Source: Catenulispora sp. EB89
GTDB taxonomy: Bacteria > Actinomycetota > Actinomycetes > Streptomycetales > Catenulisporaceae
Direction: 5' to 3'
Length of the DNA stretch: 64,000 nucleotides
Assembly (NCBI RefSeq): GCF_041261445.1
Contig: NZ_JBGCCU010000004.1
Location: 1 to 64,000, forward strand
Shown here: one piece after another, positions 1-8,795 of the stretch
Position numbering within the stretch: position 1 is the first letter of the stretch
How the letters are laid out: every line of letters starts with the position of its first letter
The notes under the pieces: generated by a model
Database searches by the model: none
What the model was told of the DNA's origin: nothing
The model's input: only the letters and a program-made list of their open reading frames with translations
Position numbers and translations under genes: made by a program

Positions 1-660
1 ATCCGCCCCGACCAGCTCACCAGTCCACTCACCCTGCATAACAGCAGTCTGACCCCGCCGACCAAACGACGAGGTCAGAACGCATGATTTTCATCGGCCT
101 TCTAGGCCGGGAGCAGCGGCGCGATCGCGACACGGGCGCGCTCAAAGCGCTCCACGGCGCCGTGGCACCGTAGCCAGAACACCATGTGGTGGTCGTCACA
201 GATGTGGCGGCGGTCGTTGAATCCGAGCCCGTCCGGTTGGACGGCAAGACCGCCACAGCCCTGCGGGACATCCGTCCCGGCTCCCATCGCAAGCCCTGCC
301 GCAGACAGCCGTGTGCGTCTCGTGAGCTTTCCGAGTGAATTGCGATGCGCTTTTCTTCGGGCGGGGTCGTCGATTTCCCCTGGCGCTGTCCCGCGACAGG
401 CCAGTGACGTGCTGAGAGTCTCCACTCTGTCTCGGAGTCAGACTGCCACCAAGTCCTGAGTCCTTACACCCGACCGAGTATTCAGCTCGCGATACGTTGA
501 ACCGATCGCCGCCGGACCGCGTGTCAGAGCGTTGGGATCATACGGTGCCGACGCAGTGTTCTGGCCGAGAAAAGCGATGCCCGGTCATCCGGAACCGCAC
601 CGAGACGGCTTTCGTCGGGTGTTGTTTCGGGAGGTTCGAAGCAAAGGACAGCGATACGCC
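1..660. other. Left edge, no confident gene
   Basis: Short open frames exist on both strands, but none combines a ribosome binding site, sensible codon bias and a recognisable domain. A minus-strand frame ending near position 102 has a His/Asp/Cys-rich stretch that could be a gene remnant, but I cannot assign it. Confidence 0.4.
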
Positions 661-1491
661 ATGTCAATCACCCTTCCGGTGCTCCTGAAGAGCGACGACC
701 TATTCGGAAAGGACAACGCGGCCGACACCTATGACCGCTCGCGCGAGCTCTCGCGGTATCTTCTGATGCACTACGGCACGGCCACCGACGTCTTCGACGA
801 TCTGGGCCATCCGCTGGCCCCGGCGCATGGCTTCCCCGGGCGGCTCTCCCGGGTCCTGGAGTCTGCCGCCCGCCGCAGCGGCCTGCGGGTGGCGCGGATG
901 CTCGACGGCGGGTGCAACGTGGGCGGGGTCGCGCACGAGCTCAGCAGCTGGGTCGAACGGCTGGTGGTCGGCGTGGATCTGAGCGAGCGCACCATCGAGA
1001 TCGCCCGGACCATCGCGATGTGCGGCGGCGGGAAGTTCAGCGTCTCGGAGCTGGGCCCGTTCACCAGGGACGTCGAACTGCGCCTGCCCGCGGCGGATGG
1101 TCGGGCGGCGGTGCGGTTCGAGGTCGGTGACGCGGGGGCGTTGAGCCCTGGTGACGGCCCGTACGACGCCGTGCTGCTCTCGAACGTGCTGGACCGGGTC
1201 GAGGACCCGGCAGCCTGCCTGGCGCAGTTCGCCGATGACGACAGCCTGCTGCGCTCGGGCGGGATGCTCGCCGTCGCCTGCCCCTGGTCGTGGTCGCCCG
1301 AGTACAGCGACACCGGCCTGTGGCTCGGCTCGGCCGAAGGCCGTACCACCAGCGAGACCGCACTCAAATCGCTGCTGTCCGGTCGCGGGTTCGCGCTGGC
1401 CGACGAAGTGAACCTCGGCGGTGTCCTGCGACAGAACCCGCGCGAGTACGACTACTTCGACGCACATGTCACGGTCTGGATCAAGAGCTGA
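661..1491 (+). CDS. OvoA C-terminal-like SAM methyltransferase (stand-alone)
   Basis: Predicted 276-residue class I SAM-dependent methyltransferase. Residues 24-40 have the Tyr-x3-Arg-x2-Ser-Tyr-Leu-x2-His-Tyr-Gly pattern, followed by a SAM motif LDGGCNVGG (residues 81-89). Further on come an SNVLDRVEDP segment, PWSWSPEY, WLG, and a C-terminal TVWIKS. This order is that of the putative 4-mercaptohistidine N1-methyltransferase domain found at the C-terminus of OvoA in ovothiol synthesis. The sulfoxide-synthase and DinB-like halves of OvoA are absent here, so the substrate is not established. The ATG at 661 is chosen because AAAGGA lies about 12 nt upstream; a longer in-frame extension lacks such a site. 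It lies 106 nt upstream of the RIP gene and could be co-transcribed with it. Family assignment is firm, ovothiol function is inference. Confidence 0.75.
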   Translation: MSITLPVLLKSDDLFGKDNAADTYDRSRELSRYLLMHYGTATDVFDDLGHPLAPAHGFPGRLSRVLESAARRSGLRVARMLDGGCNVGGVAHELSSWVERLVVGVDLSERTIEIARTIAMCGGGKFSVSELGPFTRDVELRLPAADGRAAVRFEVGDAGALSPGDGPYDAVLLSNVLDRVEDPAACLAQFADDDSLLRSGGMLAVACPWSWSPEYSDTGLWLGSAEGRTTSETALKSLLSGRGFALADEVNLGGVLRQNPREYDYFDAHVTVWIKS

Positions 1492-1597
1492 CAGCCGCCG
1501 TTCGGCGCCACGCTCAGCACGGTCCCACGTCGATGCTCGTCCGTGCGGCCGCCCCGGCCTCACGGACTCGGATCGGATCAACGAAAGGAACAAGCAC

Positions 1598-2524
1598 ATG
1601 CGCTTCAAGGTTCTCTCCGCGATCGTCGCCTTCTTCACGGCCCTCGCCGGCTTGGTCGTCGGAGCCGGCAATGCCAACGCTGACACGCCTCCCTGGTGGG
1701 TCTCGCACGTCTACATGAACATCGGTCCCACGGCCAGCCAGACCCAGCAGTCCCAGTACGGCGAGCTGATCGGGAGCTTGCGGGCCGCGTCAGGACATGC
1801 ATGGCGCAACGGGGTGATGATGACTCAGAGCCCCAGCAGCCACAGTCTGATCCGGCTGGACCTGGCGCAGGGCAATGCGAACATCAGCCTCTGGTTCACG
1901 CCCGACAACCTCTACCTGCGAGGGTTCACCGCCGCCGACGGCGCGACCTTCTCGTTCAACGACTTCAACCTGCAGGCCGCCATGCAGCCGGCCGGCGGCT
2001 TCGGCAACAGCAATCTGCTCCCGGCGGCCGCCACCGGTGGCACGTACTACACGCTGCCCTTCAGCTCCAACTACAACAATCTGGTCCAGGTGGCGGGCCG
2101 GGACCGGGCGGCCATGCCCATCTCCTGGAACGACTTCTTCAACTCGTTCTACAACCTGGCGTACGCCGACCAGACCGCCGCCAACAACCAGACGATCGCC
2201 CGGGACCTGCTCTTCATGATCCAGTACACGTCCGAGGCGGCCCGCTTCAACGACACCTTCGGCGTCATGTCGGCCATCATGGGCGCCACCGCCGTCATCT
2301 ACAACGGCCTGCCGCCCCTCCAGCAGGAGGTCGAGAACGACTGGTCCCAGATCAGCCGGTACGCGATCAACCAGTCGAACGGGACCAACCCGGCCCCGCT
2401 CTACATCGGCCCCAACGCGGGCACGATCTCCAGCTTCAGCGGCGTGCAGCGCTACCTGGCCCTGGGGATAGGCACATCCGGTGACGTCAGTTCCACCGGC
2501 GACTGGAACCATTCGGAACTGTAG
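1598..2524 (+). CDS. Secreted ribosome-inactivating protein (rRNA N-glycosidase)
   Basis: Predicted 308-residue protein with a Sec signal peptide (residues 1-28, ending ANA). Its body aligns with ricin-A/shiga-type RIPs, which depurinate the sarcin-ricin loop of large-subunit rRNA. Ricin-like landmarks are all present and in order. They are NLYLRGFTA (Tyr106, cf. ricin Tyr80), NYNNLVQVAGR (Tyr159, cf. Tyr123), YTSEAARF with Glu213 and Arg216 (cf. Glu177/Arg180), and ENDWSQIS with Trp249 (cf. Trp211). No lectin domain is fused. The ATG at 1598 follows AAAGGAA by 8-9 nt. A hairpin at 2561-2600 closes the unit. Bacterial RIPs are rare but known, for example in Streptomyces coelicolor. Target and delivery are unknown; secretion and an intact active site suggest a toxin against eukaryotes or competitors. 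Confidence 0.92.
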   Translation: MRFKVLSAIVAFFTALAGLVVGAGNANADTPPWWVSHVYMNIGPTASQTQQSQYGELIGSLRAASGHAWRNGVMMTQSPSSHSLIRLDLAQGNANISLWFTPDNLYLRGFTAADGATFSFNDFNLQAAMQPAGGFGNSNLLPAAATGGTYYTLPFSSNYNNLVQVAGRDRAAMPISWNDFFNSFYNLAYADQTAANNQTIARDLLFMIQYTSEAARFNDTFGVMSAIMGATAVIYNGLPPLQQEVENDWSQISRYAINQSNGTNPAPLYIGPNAGTISSFSGVQRYLALGIGTSGDVSSTGDWNHSEL

Positions 2525-2560
2525 CGGGACATCGCGTATCCGATACCGCTGCTGCTCGTG

Positions 2561-2600
2561 ACGAGCCCCCGACTTGTGGAAACGCAAGTTCGGGGCTCGT
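2561..2600 (+). terminator. Hairpin terminator after the RIP gene
   Basis: Two 16-nt arms (2561-2576 and 2585-2600) pair at 14 of 16 positions around an 8-nt loop, 36 nt after the RIP stop codon. Confidence 0.75.
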
Positions 2601-2742
2601 TCGTCGGCTCGGCGGACGAGCACAGTGTCTTGTAGCTCTGTGTAGATCCACCATCCTGAGGCGGCTGCTCAGCGTGCTGGTGTGGCAGGGTTCGTGGGTT
2701 ATCGTGCTGGTCGTGGGCGGGTGTCTTCGTCGGACTTCCACC

Positions 2743-3204
2743 TCACTTATACCCCCAGGTCAGAGATTGCATGATCCAGTTCTGGGTGTCGCTCGCGACG
2801 TCGAGCCGCTTGAGTTCGGTTGCGATGGGATAGCTGCGTGAGCTGCCGACGTCGATGGCGAGCCCGTCCTTGTCCCCGGGGGCCAGCAGGTCGGCGGGGA
2901 CGGCGAGGATCATGTGGAAGTCATCGGAGCCGAACAGCAGCTTCCACCGAGTCGGGACCGAGGTGTGGATGAGCGGGGTCCCGACTCGCGGGTCGCCGGC
3001 ATAGGACATGTACAGCCGCTGATCCCTGCCCTTGAGTTCCGTCCAGATCGTGAGGATTCCGTCGAGTTCCCGTTTGATATTCCAGCGCGGCGGCAGGCTG
3101 GTGCCATCGGAGACGACTACCGGGCCTGCGGGAAAGGGGTCTCGAAGGGCCAGGGCTCCCAGGTCGTTCGTGAACTGGTAGACACCGTCGGACTCTTGGG
3201 CCAT
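2743..3204 (-). CDS. Small cytosolic protein, possible beta-trefoil fold
   Basis: 153 residues, no signal peptide, no membrane segment. The chain is beta-rich. It opens GVYQFTNDLGALALRD and has Trp-containing strands spaced through it (RWNIKR, TIWTEL, RWKLLF, NWIMQSL). This resembles beta-trefoil proteins such as fungal-type protease inhibitors or lectins, but no diagnostic motif proves it. The ATG at 3204 follows GAGG at about 8 nt. It converges on the RIP gene. Trefoil domains serve as the binding chain of type II RIPs, yet this protein lacks an export signal, so a role as RIP partner or immunity factor is speculation only. Confidence 0.55.
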   Translation of the reverse strand: MAQESDGVYQFTNDLGALALRDPFPAGPVVVSDGTSLPPRWNIKRELDGILTIWTELKGRDQRLYMSYAGDPRVGTPLIHTSVPTRWKLLFGSDDFHMILAVPADLLAPGDKDGLAIDVGSSRSYPIATELKRLDVASDTQNWIMQSLTWGYK

Positions 3205-4080
3205 GGATGGTCCTCATTCTGCGGCAGGCGCCGTCATTGCGACACGCGTTCGGGCGGCCGCCTACCCACGCGGCGGCCGAGTGAATCAGGACTTCGCTAT
3301 GAGTTCACCCTTCTCAGTTGGCGCGCAACGAGGTGAGGCGGAGTTCGTCGTCGCCGTGGATCCATATCGCCAGCCAGGCACTGCGGGCCCAAACGGGCGG
3401 ACCGACGGACCTCAGTGTGACGAACCCCGATACATCAATCTGGCGATCGACAGCCGGTGTCTTGCAACCTGATCGTTGGCAAGGTAACTCCGCACGACTC
3501 CACCTCGCTGACGGTCTGAGACCGAACTTGGCAACCTTCGCCCGAAACTGACAGCAGGGCTGCGGCGCCGCGGCGCGGGTCGTGCCGGGTGGAAGTCTCG
3601 ACCGGAGGCGTTGACCTGCGCAGCCGTAAGCGACTGGACGACGGAGCAGCCGAACCCCTGAGCGGCGCCGTCCTACGCCGGCTGGTTGATCGCATCGCCT
3701 GAGGCCGTGGTCGGTGTCCGGATCGGTCGCTCGGTGCACGCGGTTTCTTGGGGACGGGTATCAGGCAGCGGGCAACCGAGAGGTCGGCCGGCCTCACCCT
3801 CCGGTCGGGCGGAGCTTGTGCTCGGACCGAGCCAGTCGGGCTCCGGTAGGCCGCAGCATCTTCGTCGGTCCTGCTGTCTTGGCCTTTGTGCATCCCCGGG
3901 GTGTCGCCCGCCCGAGCAGGTCTAGCACCCCCGGGCGGGTGCGCGTGAAGGCCCTTCGGCCGCTGCGCGGGATCGCTGTGCTCGCACCTTCACACCCACC
4001 CACCCGCGCGAGCTGTGACCAGGCCTGTCAGCCCCACGGGGGCCGCACCAGCGGCTCGAGACAGACAAGGACCACTGCGA
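3205..4080. other. Intergenic stretch, no supported gene
   Basis: Only short open frames without ribosome binding sites or domain signatures. Around 3907-3945 a GC-rich inverted repeat (CCCGCCCG with CGGGCGGG) could form a hairpin. The stretch may be decayed accessory DNA. Confidence 0.5.
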
Positions 4081-4415
4081 TGCCCGCAACCCGACCCGTC
4101 ACCCTGACCGGCACCGTCACCGGACACACTCGCTTCCGCCAAGTCCCAGGCGATGCGGCCCTTGGCGTGGCCTACTTCATCCTGGCCACCGAGCTGCGCA
4201 TCTCCCCGACCCCCGGCGCCCCTGCCGTAGCACGCACTGTCCAGATCCAGTGCACCGCCGCTCGCGGCACCGTCGCCGACACGATGTTCGACCAGCTCAA
4301 GCGCGGCGCCCGCGTCACCGTCCAGGGCCACCCGGTACTCAACGCGCCCGCCGGACCCGGCCCGCGGCTGCGGCAGCTCAGCACCCTGCTAGTCGAGCCG
4401 CTTCCGGCCGCGTGA
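4081..4415 (+). CDS. SSB-like OB-fold protein
   Basis: 111 residues. The sequence starts PVTLTGTVTG and continues with alternating beta strands (AYFILATELRI, VQIQCTA), a helix, then RGARVTVQGHPVLNA. This is the strand order of small OB-fold single-stranded DNA-binding proteins found on actinomycete plasmids and integrative elements. It is shorter than chromosomal SSB and lacks its acidic tail. ATG 4081 follows AAGGA by 8 nt; the open frame extends upstream but without a start signal. Together with the unknown gene at 5466 it suggests remnants of an integrative element. Confidence 0.6.
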
Positions 4416-4523
4416 CCGTTCGGCCGGGTCGCCCGCAGGCGGCTCGGCCGCTACTGACTTGTCACGGCAGGCGCGGCGAGGCGTCAGCCGGCGACGCCGT
4501 GGATGGGCGCCGACCCGTACGGA

Positions 4524-4769
4524 TCAGTAGTAGATGTAGCCGCCGTAGGTCTGCCACGGGGTCCACGTGCCGTCGATTTCGCACTTGACCCGATCTGCGG
4601 GCCAGTTGCCGTAGTAGGTGATGAGATACGTCTGGCAACCCGCCCAGGTGCTCGAGGTGTCGACGCGGTGCCATTCGCTTGCATGCGCGGCCGGTGCTGC
4701 GAGCATCAGCGCACCGACTGCCGCCATGGCGCAGGTGCTGACCTTGAGTTTCTGCTTCATTGCTTTCAC
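4524..4769 (-). CDS. Small secreted protein
   Basis: 81 residues with a clear Sec signal peptide (Lys-rich N-terminus, hydrophobic Ala/Leu core, cleavage near AHA-SE). The mature part is about 50 residues, rich in Trp and Tyr, has two Cys (in AGCQTY and VKCEID) that could form one disulfide, and ends GGYIYY. GTG 4769 is preferred over ATG 4760 because AGAGGA sits about 9 nt before it. No family recognised. Confidence 0.65.
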   Translation of the reverse strand: MKAMKQKLKVSTCAMAAVGALMLAAPAAHASEWHRVDTSSTWAGCQTYLITYYGNWPADRVKCEIDGTWTPWQTYGGYIYY

Positions 4770-5465
4770 GAGATGGTGTCCTCTGCGGTGTCAGGGGCGT
4801 CCTGGACGGACGACGTGGTTGTCCCGGGGCACATGGATCTTCGGTGACGCACCCCGGGATGATTCTTGCGACCTTTGCCCATCTAAGATGAGATTTGGTC
4901 CAGCGTGTCTGGATGTTTTCGTTCGAGAGCTGGAAGCCGATGTCCGCCCTCAGCACCACAATTCCGGCCAGCAGCCTGATCATGAGTCGGCCATCGTGCT
5001 TCTCCGGCCGTCTGCTAGCCCGACATTCTCACTGCACTGACCTACTGACGCTTTCACTGCGCACGACTGTGCAACCGCTGTTCGATGACGCCTGCAGGGC
5101 CGGCGCGCAGCTGCCGTAGATGCCCGAGCGCATGGCCCCCAACGCCGACAGTGCTGTGCGATGCCTCGTGCTCGACCCCGCGTAGCAGCACCCCCGCCGC
5201 GCGCCCGGTCCTTGGTTCCCGGGCGCGGTGCACAGATCAGACGTTCGACGGCTCGCCGACCGGGCCGTCCCGGCAGCAGATGTCGTCGGGCCGGCCTCGC
5301 CGTCGGCCCTTAGCTCAGCACACCGCCCGGCGCAGCCCGGTCAAGGCCGCGGCCGCTGCGCGGTCGGCTTCGACGAACCTGGACCGGGGCCGGGATCGGT
5401 GTACTGGCCCGGGGCGCGCCAGCGGGCCGAACGGCCCGATCCCCGCGAACTTCGGGACGGACACC
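4770..5465. other. Intergenic stretch, no supported gene
   Basis: Nearly 700 nt with only overlapping short frames. It probably carries the promoters for the flanking divergent genes. No promoter hexamers convincing enough to place were seen. Confidence 0.45.
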
Positions 5466-5939
5466 ATGACGATCCTGCTCGACGCCCCCGGCACCATCCA
5501 GGCACCCACCGCACCCAACCTGTCCCCGCGCGCCCTGGTCGAGGCGGCGATCCTCGGACCCAGCCCGGCTATGCGCACCGTTCGCACCCGGGCGGGAGCC
5601 GACCTGCTCGACGCGCTCGAACAGCCGATCACCCGCGAACTGCTCATCGCCCGCTGCTCCGACGAGCCAGGCGCGCACCGCCTGCTCGGCGTCGCCCTCG
5701 CCCTGGGACGCGCCTCCCAGACCCCCGAGCAGCACCGGACCGCCTACGCCGCACTCGCCCTCGAACGGCGCGAGCTGGGCATCGGCCTGCTGAACACCGC
5801 GAGGAAGGCGGACGACGTACTTGACGACGAGGACCCGTTCGCGATCTCACTCTGCATGGCGCTCTACCGCTACGAGGCGAAGGCGGCGCACTACGGCTAC
5901 TTCGCCGCCCGCCTGGCCCTGCGCCTGCGCAACGCCTGA
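5466..5939 (+). CDS. Hypothetical helical protein of plasmid type
   Basis: 157 residues, rich in Ala, Leu and Arg, predicted mostly alpha-helical, without signal peptide or membrane segment. It begins MTILLDAPGTIQAP and ends RLALRLRNA. No catalytic motif visible. The ATG at 5466 follows CGGGACGGA. A perfect hairpin terminator lies 24 nt after the stop. I do not recognise the family. The neighbouring SSB-like gene suggests mobile-element origin. Confidence 0.5.
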   Translation: MTILLDAPGTIQAPTAPNLSPRALVEAAILGPSPAMRTVRTRAGADLLDALEQPITRELLIARCSDEPGAHRLLGVALALGRASQTPEQHRTAYAALALERRELGIGLLNTARKADDVLDDEDPFAISLCMALYRYEAKAAHYGYFAARLALRLRNA

Positions 5940-5963
5940 CCCCGGCTTCCTCTCACCCACGTA

Positions 5964-5988
5964 GGCCGCCGGGACCGACCCGGCGGCC
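5964..5988 (+). terminator. Hairpin terminator after the 5466 gene
   Basis: Perfect 10-bp arms (5964-5973 and 5979-5988) around a 5-nt loop. Confidence 0.7.
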
Positions 5989-6129
5989 CCTTCCCACTTG
6001 GAGTACATGCGCCCGGAGCACCACCCGCCACCCCTCGCGCAAGCGCGTCATCAGCTTCCGCGTCGGCATCGAGCGCCGCTAGGACACCACGCAGATCGTC
6101 GGCTATGCCGTCTACCTGGCCACTACGGC

Positions 6130-6490
6130 CGATGCCTCCCCGAGGACGTCGGCCACGTCTTCAACCCCTCCCTCGGCGGCCACCGCACGTCCCACGACGC
6201 GCAGCAGCGCGCCAGCTTCCGCGTGGGCGCCTACACTGACGACGGCCGTGTCTACGGCACACGCCACGATTTCCATCCGACGACCGGGTGGAACTCGTGC
6301 AGATCGAGTCCATGGTGCGAGTGCTGCGTTGCATCGACAGGGCGCAGCGCGAGCAGGGAAGCGCGTACGTCGACTCCGCCGACTTCCCCCGCCGCCTGTT
6401 CACCGTCGCCGCGGAGATCGGGGCGCAGTTCTACGCCTACCGCGCCCACGAGCGCGGCCCGCTACGCGCACCGACGAAGCCAGGATCACC
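6130..6490 (+). pseudogene. Decayed accessory gene, frameshifted
   Basis: Protein-like sequence shifts between frames: RASFRVGAYTDDGRVYGTRH in one frame, then LVQIESMVRVLRCIDRAQRE and LFTVAAEIGAQFYAYRAHER in the next. Neither frame has both a proper start and end, which suggests a gene broken by a frameshift near 6285. An upstream frame with KRVISFRVGIERR before a stop (about 6040-6081) may be another fragment. Family unknown; probably part of a degraded integrative element. Confidence 0.35.
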
Positions 6491-7033
6491 CACGTGCTCG
6501 CCGAGCTGCTGCTCGCGCGCCCCCAGAAACATTCACTCGCCGGCCAGGCAGTGCCGCGGCGCGCCCTTCAGTCACGGCCTGCCCGCGTGCGCCGCGTCGC
6601 CGGTGGCCGCAGGTGGTCCGGGCGGGCCGTCAGGTCCGTCCGGCGCTTTTGAACTTGGTAGGGAGAGGCCATCCCGCGCCCGCGCTCGCGGCGATCTGGA
6701 GGTCGAGTTCGGTGTCCAGGAGCCATCACGCTAGCCCTGGCAGCAGCCGCTTTGCGGACTAAGGCAGAGGGTCAGGTCCGGTGTGGACACGTGCGGCTCA
6801 CCCCCTCCGCTCTCCCCTGTAGACGAGTACTCGGCGCTCGCAAGACGCGGTGCGGAATCCCCCTTTCCCATCTCTAGACCGCCGGCATCCTGCTCGCCCA
6901 TTCAAGGACAAGCGTCCGAGCCCTCTCGGGGCGGTCAACCTCGACCTGGAACGCCCAGGCTGGCAACAGCGGCCGTCCCGGGGCGACCTCCTCCTTAGGG
7001 AGTACTGATTCGCTATTTAAGAGGGGCCGGCGC
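6491..7033. other. Intergenic stretch, no supported gene
   Basis: Only chance open frames. No hairpin or repeat stands out. Confidence 0.4.
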
Positions 7034-7486
7034 TCAGGGCATCAGCCCGGCCGCGACGGTCGCGCCGAGTTCCCAACACGCTTCCAGGTCGGCTTTCGTC
7101 GGCGTGCCGGTCACCGTCACCGGCTGGAATACCCGCTGCCAGCCCAGTCCGGTGGCGATCGACTCGATGGCCCGAACGGCTCCCACCGTGTCGCTGTTCC
7201 CATGGACGTAGGTCGCATACGGACGGCCGACCGTTGTATCAAGGATCTGGTAATAGACGGTGTCGAAAAAGACCTTCAAGGCTCCCGACATGTACCCGAT
7301 GTTGGCTGGCGTGCCGAGGATGTAGCCGTCAGCCTCGATGGCATCCAAGGGGGTCGCCGCGAGCGCCGGCCGCCGCACGACCTCCACACCCTCGATCTCG
7401 TCCGCCGTGGCCCCAGCGACGACAGCCTCGAACATCGCCTGCATCGAGGGAGACGGCGTGTGATGGACGATCAGGAGTCGAGGCAT
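7034..7486 (-). CDS. Flavodoxin / NADPH-dependent FMN reductase family protein
   Basis: 150 residues with a flavodoxin-like alpha/beta fold. It starts MPRLLIVHHTPSP with the FMN-phosphate loop HHTPSPSM, has the isoalloxazine-loop segment TPANIGYMSGALKVFFD, and ends near VAAGLMP. It probably binds FMN and acts as a cytosolic NAD(P)H-dependent quinone or flavin reductase. ATG 7486 is chosen because the family normally begins with this beta strand; a GTG 48 nt upstream is possible, and neither start has a strong ribosome binding site. Its electron partner cannot be named. Confidence 0.75.
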   Translation of the reverse strand: MPRLLIVHHTPSPSMQAMFEAVVAGATADEIEGVEVVRRPALAATPLDAIEADGYILGTPANIGYMSGALKVFFDTVYYQILDTTVGRPYATYVHGNSDTVGAVRAIESIATGLGWQRVFQPVTVTGTPTKADLEACWELGATVAAGLMP

Positions 7487-7622
7487 GCCTTCGATCGTGG
7501 CATGAACGTGTTCGGCTCGCATCATCGCGATCACACTGGATTGTGGAGCCGCTACCGAACCCGTGTGACACGCTTTGCGCTACCCACGTGCCCCGAGACC
7601 GCGCTACGGAACGTCCTCATTA

Positions 7623-8078
7623 GTGGACCCAAGCGAGCACTTGGTTCTGGTCGCGAACGAGCCAGCGCACCAGATCGCTGCCGAAGCCTTCGACGACGAT
7701 CCGGGCAAGGGCCTGCTGGCCGTCCGGACCGGCGACATGCTCGTAGTCGCCACGCACGTGAGCTCCGGCCACCGCCGGGCCGGTCAGCTGGCTCGCTTGG
7801 CCGAGCTCACGACCGCCTCGACAAGTCCGGTCGTCCTGCTCGGCGATTTCAACTGCGACTCCGCCACTGTGTCCGCTGCCCTTGGCCCCGGATACACGCT
7901 CGCAGTCCTCCCGCCGGACGCACCGCACACCCGGCCGTACGGCGCGGGCATCCCGGCACGGACCATCGACCACATCATCGGCCGTGGCGGTGGGACGAGC
8001 GGCGCGCAGACCGAAGACGTCGGCAGCCTTTCGGACCGCAACCTGCTGCGTGCAGATGTGACTAGCTGTATTGACCAT
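7623..8078 (+). pseudogene. Truncated endonuclease/exonuclease/phosphatase family remnant
   Basis: The frame encodes the C-terminal half of an EEP-fold hydrolase: VVATHVSSGHRRAGQLA, then PVVLLGDFNCD, then TIDHIIGRGG and SLSDRNLLRADV. The N-terminal half, including the metal-binding Asn and Glu motifs, is missing, and no start codon with a ribosome binding site is found. The terminal Ser-Asp-His motif reads SDR, so the catalytic His is lost. There is no stop at the expected end; the frame runs on antisense to the next gene. This is a decayed fragment. Confidence 0.7.
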
Positions 8079-8090
8079 GACTGGCGTGCC

Positions 8091-8795
8091 TTAGTGCTGG
8101 CTGGTCCCTTTCGTGGGATCGGTGTCGACGTCGTTTTGGCCGCCGGGTGCGACCAGGCCGTACTCGTACGCGGCGATGACGAGGTGCGCACGGTCGCGCG
8201 CGTCGAGCTTGGCCAGCAGCCGGGTCACGTAGGACTTGACGGTCGCGGCGCTGATTCCCATCGCCTCGGCCAACTCGGCGTTCGACAGCCCCTGGCCGAT
8301 GAGGGTCAGGGCCTCGAGCTCCCGACCGGTGATGCCCGGGATCTGCTTTGCTGGTGCCGCCGCCGGCTGGGTGCGCCGGGTGAACTGCTCGATCAGGCGG
8401 CGGGTGACCTTGGGGGCGATCAGGGCGTCGCCGGCCGCGACCACGCGGACGCCGGCCACGATGTCCGTGATTCCCATGTCCTTGACCAGGAATCCCGAGG
8501 ATCCGGCGCGCAGGGCGTGGTAGACGTTGTCGTCGTCGTCGAAGGTCGTCAGGACTATGACACGCGTCGCGCAGCCGTCGGCGGTGATCATCCGGGTGGC
8601 CTCGATGCCGTCCATGCCGGGCATGCGGATGTCCATGACGACCACGTCAGGGCGCAGGCTGCGGGTCAGCCGGACGGCTTCCAGCCCGGTACCGGCCTCG
8701 CCGACGACCTCGATGTCGGGCAGGTCGGCGGTCGCCATGACCAACGCCGAGCGGATCAGCGGCTGGTCGTCGGCGAGCAGGAGGCGGACCGGCAT
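8091..8795 (-). CDS. NarL/LuxR-type response regulator
   Basis: 234 residues. An N-terminal receiver domain has the acidic pair in LLLADDQ, the phospho-acceptor Asp55 in VVMDIRMPG, the Thr in VIVLTTFDDDDN and the Lys in FLVKDMG. A C-terminal LuxR helix-turn-helix follows (ITGRELEALTLIGQGLSNAE and ISAATVKSYVTRLLAKL). It is encoded directly after the histidine kinase (kinase TGA abuts this ATG), so the two are translationally coupled. The divergent ABC/FtsX genes are the likely targets. The extreme C-terminus is extended by about 25 polar residues. Confidence 0.95.
   Translation of the reverse strand: MPVRLLLADDQPLIRSALVMATADLPDIEVVGEAGTGLEAVRLTRSLRPDVVVMDIRMPGMDGIEATRMITADGCATRVIVLTTFDDDDNVYHALRAGSSGFLVKDMGITDIVAGVRVVAAGDALIAPKVTRRLIEQFTRRTQPAAAPAKQIPGITGRELEALTLIGQGLSNAELAEAMGISAATVKSYVTRLLAKLDARDRAHLVIAAYEYGLVAPGGQNDVDTDPTKGTSQH

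Noticed and set aside
600-660. Possible tRNA T-loop near GGTTCGAAGC
   Set aside because: No acceptor, D or anticodon stem could be matched around it.
2743-3204. Lectin B-chain partner of the RIP
   Set aside because: No signal peptide, opposite strand, and the trefoil fold is only weakly supported. Kept as an open question, not as a call.
4895-5119. Small plus-strand frame in the 4.8-5.1 kb gap
   Set aside because: No ribosome binding site and no domain; composition is not like neighbouring genes.
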